DNA from: Psychrobacter pygoscelis
GTDB lineage: Bacteria > Pseudomonadota > Gammaproteobacteria > Pseudomonadales > Moraxellaceae
Direction of reading: 5' to 3'
DNA: 64,000 nucleotides
NCBI RefSeq assembly: GCF_004335015.1
Contig: NZ_RQRU01000002.1
Span: 186,001 to 250,000 of the forward strand
Below the pieces are notes generated by a model, which saw nothing but the letters and a program-made list of their open reading frames with translations, had not been told where the DNA came from and did not search any database. Shown here one piece after another: positions 9,026 through 16,889 of this stretch; the stretch's first letter is position 1, and each line of letters starts with the position of its first letter. Position numbers and translations under genes: made by a program.

Positions 9026-10417
9026 CTCACTTACAGTCCCAATGGCATAACGGACTTCAACTGGTCACAGACCGACCAGCCTGTAAGCTACGATTATGAC
9101 TTAGACGGTAGATTGACAGCGATTAACGATAGCGCTCTATCTAGAGCTTATAACTATGACGCGGGCAATCGCATTACCTCAATCTTAGACGGCTCGGCCA
9201 ATATCAACTACAGCTACGAGCATGACCAGCTAGATCGACTGCTCAAGCAAAACTTGCAAGATATCAGTCTTGGCTATGCGTACGATGCCAATAGCAACCG
9301 AACCCAAAGTAAGGTCACTAAAGACAGCGCCGTTGATGTCAATAACATCAGCTATGAGGCTGGTAGCAATCGCATTATCGGGGTCAGCTACGATGCGTCA
9401 GGGCGTATCTTAAACGATGGTAGCAGGACTTATACTTATAACCCTGCTGGTCGAATTGAGCGTATTCAAAATGGCGCGGTGGGTGTGTTTAATGTCTATA
9501 ACCCTATCGGGCAACGTATTCAAAAGAATAGTGGAAGCGCTAAGACTTACTTTAGCTATGATGAGCAAGGGCTATTAATTGGTGAATACGACGTTAATGG
9601 TAAGGCTATCCGTGAGTATGTGTATTTGGGTGGTCAGCCCATTGCGATGATGACCAGTGAACGACCTGATGAGGTTTTACAGATTCATAGTGATCATTTG
9701 GGAACGCCTCGGGCGGTTAGTAACGCTAATAATGAAATACTTTGGCGGATGGAGGGCGATCAGTTTGGTGATGTTCAGCCTAGTGTTGAACAGGTAAAGT
9801 TGCCTTTAAGACATGCTGGTCAGTATGCCGATGATGAGACTGGTTTGTTTTATAACTATTATCGGTTTTATGATCCTAAGTCGGGTCGGTATGTGACGAG
9901 TGATCCCATTGGTTTAGATGGTGGGATGAATACTTATGGGTATGTTGGGGGAAATGCGCTTGGTTTGGTTGATCCTTACGGGTTGAATCCTGCTTTAGGC
10001 TGTGCCGCTGGAGCTTGGGCAGGCCCTATTGGTTGTGGAGTAGGAGCAGCCATTGGACTAGCTATTAATTCTCTAGGTATATATATCCTTAGCGAAGCAA
10101 TAAACAATTCAAATGATGAAATTTCAAGTATTCCCGAAGGTGAGACGTGTCCTTTAAATCTTCCAGACAAAATACCAGATTTTGATTTCAATGATCCAAG
10201 ACAAACTCCCATAGGCGCTGATGGACAGTCTTGGCCTTGGCATGGAAAGCCTCCTCAAGGAGGAGATAAAGGAGGTTATAAAAACCCCAATGGAAATGAA
10301 AGTATTCATCCAGACTTAGACCATCCTGCTCCCATAGGACCACATTGGGATTTTAACGATAGAGGAAAAGGCAACGGTTATAGAATAGCTCCAGATGGAA
10401 CAATAAATCCTAAATAA
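9026..10417 (+). CDS. Displaced RHS C-terminal cassette 2 with probable nuclease-type toxin tip
   Basis: Core tail homologous to cassette 1 from 9026. The first usable start is TTG 9113 with no ribosome binding site. It carries HSDHLGTPRAV, YADDETGLFYN, SDPIGLDGG and the boundary DPYGL at about 9985. The tip (~143 residues) begins with a Gly/Ala-rich hydrophobic pretoxin helix (GPIGCGVGAAIGLAIN). It ends in a Pro/Gly/Asp/His-rich domain (GGYKNPNGNESIHPDLDHP, then IGPHWDFNDRGKGNGYR and IAPDGTINPK). From memory this ending resembles the domain annotated as polymorphic toxin type 37. I hold that loosely. The His/Asp-rich conserved end is compatible with a small nuclease. Confidence 0.8.
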   Translation, partial: LTYSPNGITDFNWSQTDQPVSYDYDLDGRLTAINDSALSRAYNYDAGNRITSILDGSANINYSYEHDQLDRLLKQNLQDISLGYAYDANSNRTQSKVTKDSAVDVNNISYEAGSNRIIGVSYDASGRILNDGSRTYTYNPAGRIERIQNGAVGVFNVYNPIGQRIQKNSGSAKTYFSYDEQGLLIGEYDVNGKAIREYVYLGGQPIAMMTSERPDEVLQIHSDHLGTPRAVSNANNEILWRMEGDQFGDVQPSVEQVKLPLRHAGQYADDETGLFYNYYRFYDPKSGRYVTSDPIGLDGGMNTYGYVGGNALGLVDPYGLNPALGCAAGAWAGPIGCGVGAAIGLAINSLGIYILSEAINNSNDEISSIPEGETCPLNLPDKIPDFDFNDPRQTPIGADGQSWPWHGKPPQGGDKGGYKNPNGNESIHPDLDHPAPIGPHWDFNDRGKGNGYRIAPDGTINPK

Positions 10418-10431
10418 AGAGGTTATCTGCA

Positions 10432-10980
10432 ATGAAACATGATAAATATATCATAGAATATTTAGAAGATGTACTTTCCTATGAAAACACTTTAGCCATG
10501 ACACTTTCGCATTTACTTTCTAATGTATCAAATTTAAAACACAAAATTTATGTCACCATACCTTCTAATAAAGCTGTGGATATCAAAAATTTTAAAAGCG
10601 GTGGTATTTCTAATAAAGAAAAAAAATATATATATGATTATTTTGATAGAAGATATATAAATACTGAATGCATTTTAATTTGGGATGATGTTATGGCCGA
10701 AGCCACAGACAGCATTATTGATAAATACCCATACGTATGTATAAATAATGAGATTTACTTCTATAAAAATTTTAAAAATACAAATCCCCAAAGCATAGTA
10801 GAGGGTATTAACTTTTCGAAAACAGCATGGCATTTCATAGGTATAATTTGTGAAAATACACATTCGGAAAAGGAAGTTATAGATAATATTATTAATTCTT
10901 CTAATCTAAAAGAAAACTTAAAGGAAATAATTATTGGAGCTTTTGATGGGGAAGGATTTATTCATTATTATATCGATTGA
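10432..10980 (+). CDS. Putative immunity protein for cassette 2
   Basis: 182-residue soluble, AT-rich protein starting 15 bases after the tip stop, with AGAGG upstream. No transmembrane segment or recognised motif. The composition is rich in Ile, Lys, Asn and acidic residues, as is common for Imm proteins. It is called immunity only from its position directly behind the RHS tip and the repetition of this arrangement in every cassette. Confidence 0.6.
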   Translation: MKHDKYIIEYLEDVLSYENTLAMTLSHLLSNVSNLKHKIYVTIPSNKAVDIKNFKSGGISNKEKKYIYDYFDRRYINTECILIWDDVMAEATDSIIDKYPYVCINNEIYFYKNFKNTNPQSIVEGINFSKTAWHFIGIICENTHSEKEVIDNIINSSNLKENLKEIIIGAFDGEGFIHYYID

Positions 10981-11151
10981 GTTTTATTAAGCTGTAACTG
11001 TTAAAGTATTAGCATAATTTCTATTCTTTATGATGATCGTGAATATCTATAATTTTTATGACGGGCTGATTCTAACTACTTAAATACTCATAACCGTTAA
11101 GACCACTTTCACTTTAGCCCTACCCGTTAAGCAAGCTCTCAGCCGATACAA

Positions 11152-11194
11152 AGTGATGCCCCAGACTTTCTGCAACGGCATCACTGGCTTTTTT
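11152..11194 (+). terminator. Rho-independent terminator behind cassette 2 immunity gene
   Basis: Perfect 9-bp stem AGTGATGCC / GGCATCACT with a 16-base loop, followed by GGC and a run of six T. It would end transcription of cassette 2 before cassette 3. Confidence 0.75.
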
Positions 11195-11224
11195 AGGATC
11201 GCAAGGAAAAAAGACTTAATGGGG

Positions 11225-11290
11225 TTTTTTAAAGGCTATCCTGCTGCTTTAGGCTAGTAGATAATAGCGGACGATAAGATTAGATCTAAC
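11225..11290 (+). repeat. Internally deleted palindrome derivative before cassette 3
   Basis: The left-arm motif GGCTATCCTGCTGC is followed almost at once by the right-arm motif TAGTAGATAATAGCG and a degenerate end GATAAGATTAGATCTAAC. Compared with copies A-C, about 80 central bases are missing. It occupies the same place relative to the RHS core as the intact copies. Confidence 0.6.
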
Positions 11291-11302
11291 TACGCTTAGC
11301 CC

Positions 11303-12730
11303 CTCACCTACAGCCCCAATGGCATCACAGGCTTGAACTGGTCACAAACCGACCAGCCCGTAAGCTACGATTATGACCTTGATGGTCGACTCACTAAAAT
11401 CTCTGACTCTGCCCTTAACCGAGCTTATAATTATGACGCGGGCAATCGCATTACCTCAATCTTAGACGGCTCGGCCAATATCAACTACAGCTACCAGCAT
11501 GACAAGCTAGATCGACTGCTCAAGCAAAACCTGCAAGATACCAGCCTTGGCTATGCGTATGATGCCAATAGCAACCGAACTCAAAGTAAGATCACTAAAG
11601 ACAGTGCCGTTGATGTCAATAACATCAGCTACGAGACTGATAGCAATCGCATTGTCGGGGTCAGCTACGATGCGTCAGGGCGTATCTTAGACGATGGTAG
11701 CAGGACTTATACTTATAACCCTGCTGGTCGAATTGAGCGTATTCAAAATGGCGTGGTGGGTGTGTTTAATATCTACAATCCTATCGGGCAACGCATTCAA
11801 AAGAATAGTGGCAATGCGAAGACTTACTTTAGCTATGATGAGCAAGGGCTATTAATTGGTGAATACGACGTTAATGGCGCGGCTATCCGTGAGTATGTGT
11901 ATTTGGGTGGTCAGCCCATTGCGATGATGACCAGTGAACGACCTGATGAGGTTTTACAGATTCATAGTGATCATTTGGGTACGCCTCGGGCGGTTAGTAA
12001 CGCTAATAATAAAATACTTTGGCGGATGGAAGGCGATCAGTTTGGTGATGTTCAGCCTAGTGTTGAACAGGTAAAGTTGCCTTTAAGACATGCTGGTCAG
12101 TATGCCGATGATGAGACTGGTTTGTTTTATAACTGGCATCGTTACTATGATCCATCTACAGGTAGATACGTTACTTCTGATCCTATTGGTTTAAACGGTG
12201 GGATGAATACTTATGGGTATGTTGGGGGAAGTCCTTTAAGTTTGGTTGATCCTAGAGGATTAAACCCTGCTATGGGAGTGGGTTGTGCTATAGGTTCTTT
12301 TGTTGGACCTTTAGGTTGTGGAGCAGGCGCAGCTATAGGCGGTTTAGTTGGAGCAGTAGCAACTATAGCGATACTATCTACGCCTAGTGATACGGCTCAA
12401 GATGATACTAAGGCTACGACTGACGAGAATACTTGTGAAAGTGACGAGTGTCCGCCTTGTACACCTTATCGTAAGGGAACGGTAGGTTATATTGGTCCGA
12501 AATTCTCCGTATATGGTGTTCACGGAACGCAAACAGGAACGGGAGAAGAACATTATATTTTATATAGGGTAGGTCAAAATAGCAAAGCTCGTGGTTGTGG
12601 TTGCTATTGGCAAGAGGACAAAAAAATTGCAGGACACCATTATATGTGGCAACCTAATATCTTTCTAACTGTAAATTTAAATCATAAAGTTACTGGTAAT
12701 ACTCGAACCAAGTTTTTACCTTATCCATAA
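11303..12730 (+). CDS. Displaced RHS C-terminal cassette 3 with Cys-rich tip
   Basis: Core homology starts at 11303 (LTYSPNGITGLNW), with TTG 11333 as first possible start. The core near the boundary differs from the other cassettes (YNWHRYYDPSTGRYVTSD instead of YNYYRFYDPKTGRYVTSD), a sign of mosaic exchange. The boundary DPRGL ends at about 12265. The tip (~155 residues) begins with a Gly-rich hydrophobic pretoxin segment (VGPLGCGAGAAIGGLVGAVA). It ends in a compact domain with CPPCTPYRKGTVGYIGP, GEEHYILYRVGQNS and GCGCYWQE. Cys-Pro-Pro-Cys with a later Cys-x-Cys and His residues is a pattern I recall from other RHS C-termini, but I cannot name an activity. Confidence 0.8.
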   Translation, partial: LTYSPNGITGLNWSQTDQPVSYDYDLDGRLTKISDSALNRAYNYDAGNRITSILDGSANINYSYQHDKLDRLLKQNLQDTSLGYAYDANSNRTQSKITKDSAVDVNNISYETDSNRIVGVSYDASGRILDDGSRTYTYNPAGRIERIQNGVVGVFNIYNPIGQRIQKNSGNAKTYFSYDEQGLLIGEYDVNGAAIREYVYLGGQPIAMMTSERPDEVLQIHSDHLGTPRAVSNANNKILWRMEGDQFGDVQPSVEQVKLPLRHAGQYADDETGLFYNWHRYYDPSTGRYVTSDPIGLNGGMNTYGYVGGSPLSLVDPRGLNPAMGVGCAIGSFVGPLGCGAGAAIGGLVGAVATIAILSTPSDTAQDDTKATTDENTCESDECPPCTPYRKGTVGYIGPKFSVYGVHGTQTGTGEEHYILYRVGQNSKARGCGCYWQEDKKIAGHHYMWQPNIFLTVNLNHKVTGNTRTKFLPYP

Positions 12731-12745
12731 CTGGAGTGTTAAGGA

Positions 12746-13348
12746 ATGAAAGCATCAAATTTTGAAATCTTTTATAAACCATTCACCTCCAATAAATCAG
12801 TAATAGCTATTCCTGAATTATGGAACACTTTAGATTGGGATGATGGTTGTTTTACTAAGAATATTTTACCTTATGTTGAAAGTCAGTTTGATAGCGAAAC
12901 ATATGCAAATGATGAGTTTTTAATGATTAAAGATATTCAATTTTTTAGGAGTATGAAGAAATGTGGTTTCTATGCGATATACAACTTTATACCTGATAAA
13001 ATATCCTTATCTTATGATAGCAGTATTTGTAAGCCGTTAATTATGGATGATGTTTTAGAGAATTTGATATTTATAGGATGGAATCCAAGAATGGAAACAG
13101 GTTCGGCATTTACTGATGGCTTATACCCAATTTATTTAGAAAGTGGTATTTCAGGAAGACTATGCTTTGATGAAAGTATTTCTATTAAGGTCAATCGTTT
13201 TGGTTTATTAGATTGTTTTACTGACAGCGAAGCTATTTGTAAAATCAATAACGAGTGCCCAAAAAACGAAGACTTCTGGTATCCCACAGGTCTTTACGTA
13301 GATAAATATACATATTCATTTATCTCTCAATATAAACCTGTTTGCTAA
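12746..13348 (+). CDS. Putative immunity protein for cassette 3
   Basis: 200-residue soluble, AT-rich protein starting 15 bases after the tip stop, with GGAGTGTTAAGG upstream. No signal peptide or membrane segment. Acidic and aromatic composition. No family was recognised; the role is inferred from its place directly behind an RHS tip. Confidence 0.6.
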   Translation: MKASNFEIFYKPFTSNKSVIAIPELWNTLDWDDGCFTKNILPYVESQFDSETYANDEFLMIKDIQFFRSMKKCGFYAIYNFIPDKISLSYDSSICKPLIMDDVLENLIFIGWNPRMETGSAFTDGLYPIYLESGISGRLCFDESISIKVNRFGLLDCFTDSEAICKINNECPKNEDFWYPTGLYVDKYTYSFISQYKPVC

Positions 13349-13415
13349 TTACGTAGTCTGATTTTTAACTAGACATCAAGACATCATTGTCGCAACCCTA
13401 GCCCTAGGAGCGTTT

Positions 13416-13562
13416 TAGCCCCGACAGCAGCGGCTATCCTACTCGATTGAGCGAGTTGCGGGGGCTAAGTATTGGGGCGGTATCGAGGCAACAGGAACGA
13501 CCCAAACCATGTCCCCGCCTCGCTCAGTTGAGTAGATAATAGCGAATGGCGGGATTGGCTAC
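13416..13562 (+). repeat. 147-bp imperfect palindrome, copy C
   Basis: Same ends, length and pairing as copies A and B. To its left the sequence differs from A and B, so the shared repeat boundary falls at the element end (TAGCCCCGACAG). This supports the element, not its flanks, as the unit. Its right end joins the core fragment of cassette 4. Confidence 0.85.
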
Positions 13563-13577
13563 AAAATACCCTTACTC

Positions 13578-15083
13578 CTCACTTACAGTCCCAATGGCAT
13601 AACGGACTTCAACTGGTCACAGACCGACCAGCCTGTAAGCTACGATTATGACCTTGATGGTCGACTCACTAAAATCTCTGACTCTGCCCTTAACCGAGCT
13701 TATAATTATGACGCGGGCAATCGCATTACCTCAATCTTAGACGGCTCGGCCAGTATCAACTACAGCTACGAGCATGACAAGTTAGATCGACTGCTCAAGC
13801 AAAACTTGCAAGATATCAGTATTGGCTATGCGTATGATGCCAATAGCAACCGAACTCAAAGTAAGATTACTAAAGACAGTGCCGTTGATGTCAATAACAT
13901 CAGCTATGAGGCTGGTAGCAATCGCATCAAGGGAGTCAGCTACGATGCGTCAGGGCGTATCTTAAACGATGGTAGCAGGACTTATACTTATAACCCTGCT
14001 GGTCGAATTGAGCGTATTCAAAATGGCGCGGTAGGTGTGTTTAATGTCTACAACCCTATCGGGCAACGCATTCAAAAGAATAGTGGTAATGCGAAGACTT
14101 ACTTTAGCTATGATGAGCAAGGGTTATTAATTGGTGAGTACGGCGTTAATGGCGCGGCTATCCGTGAGTATGTGTATCTCGGTGGTCAGCCCATTGCGAT
14201 GATGACCAGTGAACAACCTAATGAGATACTACAGATTCATAGTGATCATTTGGGAACGCCTAGAGCCGTTACCGATCAAGATAGTGCGGTGCTTTGGAGA
14301 TGGGAAGGTGATGCCTTTGGTACGAATTCACCGAGTATAGCTACCATTGAGATGCCACTTAGAATGGCGGGTCAATATGCTGATGATGAGACTGGACTGT
14401 TTTATAACTATTATCGGTTTTATGATCCTAAGACGGGTCGGTATGTGACGAGTGATCCTATTGGTTTAGGTGGTGGGATGAATACTTATGGGTATGTTGG
14501 GGGGAATGCGCTTGGTTTGGTTGATCCCTATGGATTGTATTGGGCACCAAGTGAAAGAGGCGGCTATAGTAGGTCAAGCCTTCCATTACCGCCGTCAATC
14601 CCTCAAGACTCATATGAAGTGTTAGTAGGTTATGGAGATGCTTTACTTCTAGGCTTTGGTGATGACATTAGAAACCTAATTAATATGGACGCTGGTGTGG
14701 ATTATTGCTCATCGAACTATAAAGGGGGTAATTATACTGGTATTGCTGTAACCGCATTAACAGGACCTGCTGCCAGATTAAGCTATGTTAACCAAGCTAG
14801 AAATATTCCAAATATCACCAATTCGGGTGAAGTGGCGAGTGCTCTAAGAAATACTTATAAATATAACCATAGAAAACCATTGAATTGGCTCTTTAAAGAC
14901 AAGCACGTCACTAGCTATAAAGATTTAGTAAACCAAGGCTTTTCGAATGCTGATATTGTAGCTAAATCATCAAGAACTAATAAAATGTGGACTGCTGGGT
15001 TAGTATCTATAGGTCCTGCTATAGGTTTAGGTAGAGCATCGCAAAGTTACATTTCTGATAATGAAAAGTGTGGTTGTCAATGA
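13578..15083 (+). CDS. Displaced RHS C-terminal cassette 4 with pretoxin domain and unknown tip
   Basis: Core homology from 13578, with the first usable start (TTG) only at 13806. The block after HSDHLGTPRAV is replaced: residues TDQDSAVLWRWEGDAFGTNS and the following ~15 (about 14268-14370) differ from cassettes 1-3, and homology then resumes at MAGQYADDETGLFYN. The boundary DPYGL ends at about 14540. The tip (~181 residues) contains a linker of the type seen in other RHS toxins (VGYGDALLLGFGDDIRNLI, then a Cys-containing stretch). It ends with a basic domain (KYNHRKPLNWLFKDKHVTSY) and terminates in NEKCGCQ, similar to the cassette 1 ending. The toxin activity is not recognised. Confidence 0.8.
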   Translation, partial: LTYSPNGITDFNWSQTDQPVSYDYDLDGRLTKISDSALNRAYNYDAGNRITSILDGSASINYSYEHDKLDRLLKQNLQDISIGYAYDANSNRTQSKITKDSAVDVNNISYEAGSNRIKGVSYDASGRILNDGSRTYTYNPAGRIERIQNGAVGVFNVYNPIGQRIQKNSGNAKTYFSYDEQGLLIGEYGVNGAAIREYVYLGGQPIAMMTSEQPNEILQIHSDHLGTPRAVTDQDSAVLWRWEGDAFGTNSPSIATIEMPLRMAGQYADDETGLFYNYYRFYDPKTGRYVTSDPIGLGGGMNTYGYVGGNALGLVDPYGLYWAPSERGGYSRSSLPLPPSIPQDSYEVLVGYGDALLLGFGDDIRNLINMDAGVDYCSSNYKGGNYTGIAVTALTGPAARLSYVNQARNIPNITNSGEVASALRNTYKYNHRKPLNWLFKDKHVTSYKDLVNQGFSNADIVAKSSRTNKMWTAGLVSIGPAIGLGRASQSYISDNEKCGCQ

Positions 15084-15538
15084 AAATACTGTATTTTATA
15101 CCTCCAAACTATTATCTAAGTGACTATATCCGATACTATTCATACTTAGAAAATGATATTTTAAGTATTAAACCTATTAATGCTAGTAGCTTCGAAGGAT
15201 GGCTATTCAAATATAAAAAAAATATTTTCTCAAAGGAGAAGTTATTTGTTATTTTTGAGAACAATGGTTTTATTTTTGTAGACTTTGGAATGGGAGCATT
15301 TAACCTATCAAAGAGTGAAATTAGCTATCAGAAACAAATTAAAAGATACGCGTTTGATATAATATTTTTTAAAGATGGTCAAGAAATATATAGAATTCAT
15401 ATCGCTATATACGAATGGTATTACTGGATGCATGATGGAAGTTCACCTGAAATGATATGCCCTATAAATTATGCATTAGACAAATTTGAGAATAGTGAAA
15501 ATTGGCTTATTAATTTTTTCCAAAGCAAAGGAGGATAA
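15080..15538 (+). CDS. Putative immunity protein for cassette 4
   Basis: 152-residue AT-rich protein. ATG 15080 overlaps the tip stop (ATGA), so translation is probably coupled; longer frames from 15068 lie inside the tip. No signal peptide. It has alternating Tyr/Phe/Ile-rich strands and no known motif. The immunity role is inferred from position and overlap. Confidence 0.6.
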   Translation: MKILYFIPPNYYLSDYIRYYSYLENDILSIKPINASSFEGWLFKYKKNIFSKEKLFVIFENNGFIFVDFGMGAFNLSKSEISYQKQIKRYAFDIIFFKDGQEIYRIHIAIYEWYYWMHDGSSPEMICPINYALDKFENSENWLINFFQSKGG

Positions 15539-15581
15539 ACCTCTTGCAAACATACCATTTTATCATTTCTAGCTACGAAGA

Positions 15582-15884
15582 CCCAATGGCATTACTGGCT
15601 TTACTTGGTCACAGACCGACCAGCCTGTAAGCTACGATTATGACCTTGATGGTCGAATCACTAAAATCTCTGACCCTGCCCTTACCCGCGCTTATAACTA
15701 TGACACGGGCAATCGTATTACCTCAATCTTAGACGGCTCGGCCAATATCAACCACAGCTACGAGCATGACAAGCTAGATCGATTGCTCAAGCAAAACTTG
15801 CAAGATATCAGTCTTGGCTACAAAACGCCCCTACCCCTCACCTACAGCCCTAATACTAGAAGTCTAGAGCAACATTCATTTTAA
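15582..15884 (+). pseudogene. RHS core remnant (cassette 5)
   Basis: An open frame of 100 codons without a start reproduces the beginning of the cassette core (PNGITGFTWSQTDQPVSYDY onward). After QDISLGY it switches to KTPLPLTYSPN, which is the left edge of another core fragment, and then runs into an unrelated TAA. The junction lies at a shared GGCTAC, which suggests recombination between two core copies. No palindrome precedes it, and there is no tip. Confidence 0.7.
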
Positions 15885-15962
15885 TAATTTAAGTTAATAA
15901 ACCAATCTAGTAAGGCTGTAGCCAACATAGCAATAAACAGTCCATCTAATAGGAGACACCAC

Positions 15963-16390
15963 ATGACTAATAGTAAAAAATAGATTATCCCAGGAGTAGG
16001 AGTTGAGGATATCAAATTCTCAATGACGCAAGAGGAAGTAATAAAACTGTTAGGCAATCCATCTGATATAGACGACGCCATCGCCGAACAACCCGTGTAT
16101 ATTACGATGAAATAGAACTCGCTATTGTCTTTCAGTGGCTAGATGGCCACTTTAAGATCCACAGCTTGGAGATTGACAGAGATTTATATACACTCTGGAA
16201 TGTCCCGATTATTGGTCAAGCTTATGAGACCATTGTGCAGTTAATAAAAGACAATGGCGTTACTGATTATGATGGCTATGATAGCAACGCCACCTCAAGA
16301 ATTATTGTATGTGAAAGTCCCCACCTGTGCTTTGCTTTTGAAAATGACGTTGTAGACTCGCTAACTTTATATAACCCAACCTTAGGTTAG
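15963..16390 (+). pseudogene. Broken small gene, possible former immunity gene
   Basis: ATG 15963 follows AGGAGACACC. Codon 7 is TAG (MTNSKK stop), after which the frame continues (IIPGVGVEDIKFSMTQEEV) to about 16100. There a two-base insertion (TATA where TA restores the frame) shifts it. The other frame continues as YYDEIELAIVFQWLDGHFK and ends at TAG 16390. The joined protein would be about 140 residues and soluble. Its position at the end of the cassette array suggests a decayed immunity gene whose tip is lost. No family was recognised. Confidence 0.6.
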
Positions 16391-16889
16391 TAGGCGTAGT
16401 GTAGATACAACGAAGTAATCCTTACGGAACGGGAACTTAAATCACGCTAACTATTGACTAAAACGAGAAATAACAAGAAATTACTGCTAACCTTAACAGA
16501 AGAGCTGTCAGAAAACTGCGTGGCTTGCTACGGACATTGCTATTGTCTTGTGTTGGGGGATATTTTTTTGCTTATTCCTCCTTAACGCTCGCAAGCAGAA
16601 TTATTTAAATAAGTATTCCTAAAAGTCATCAATCTTAGCGATTCTTTATCGAATAGAACACTCTGGCATTTGATGCGGTTTAGCCTTGACTGCCGCGGTA
16701 TCCTGTACGCTTGAGCGGGCTGCGGTGACTAGAGTCTGAGATAGTATCGAGACAACAGGAATGTCTCAGCTCGTGTCACCGCCCCGCTCAAGTGTGCAGA
16801 TACAAGCAGAAGGCAAGATTAGCTCCAACGACAAAAACTATCAAACCTTCTAAACGCCTTACCATAGCAAACACTGTCTATGCTAAGCC
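16391..16889. other. Intergenic region between RHS island and ald
   Basis: No gene is seen. It holds palindrome copy D (16679-16826). The left part includes a short direct run (GGGGGATATTTTTTT near 16554) that does not form a convincing terminator. Confidence 0.4.
16679..16826 (+). repeat. Diverged 148-bp palindrome, copy D
   Basis: The ends (TTTAGCC ... GGCAAGATTAGCTCC) and length match copies A-C, but the arms differ in sequence. GCTTGAGCGG pairs with CCGCTCAAG, and CGGTGAC pairs with GTCACCG. The loop motif ATCGAGACAACAGGAA is kept. It lies outside the RHS cassettes, so the element is not confined to them. Confidence 0.75.

Larger units (their letters stand above)
10981..11302. other. Intergenic region before cassette 3
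   Basis: No gene is seen here. It contains a strong hairpin terminator (11152-11194) and a shortened palindrome derivative (about 11225-11290), both listed separately. Confidence 0.5.

Noticed and set aside
3370..16390. Type VI secretion cluster around the RHS genes
   Set aside because: No VgrG, PAAR, Hcp or other T6SS gene is in the window, and the head gene has a Sec signal peptide, pointing to a different export route.
6830..16830. CRISPR array
   Set aside because: The repeats are about 147 bp palindromes and kilobase core fragments, not short direct repeats with uniform spacers; no cas genes are present.
6830..16830. Insertion sequence or transposase
   Set aside because: No transposase-like frame was found in or near the palindromes; a non-autonomous element remains possible but no target duplication could be shown by eye.
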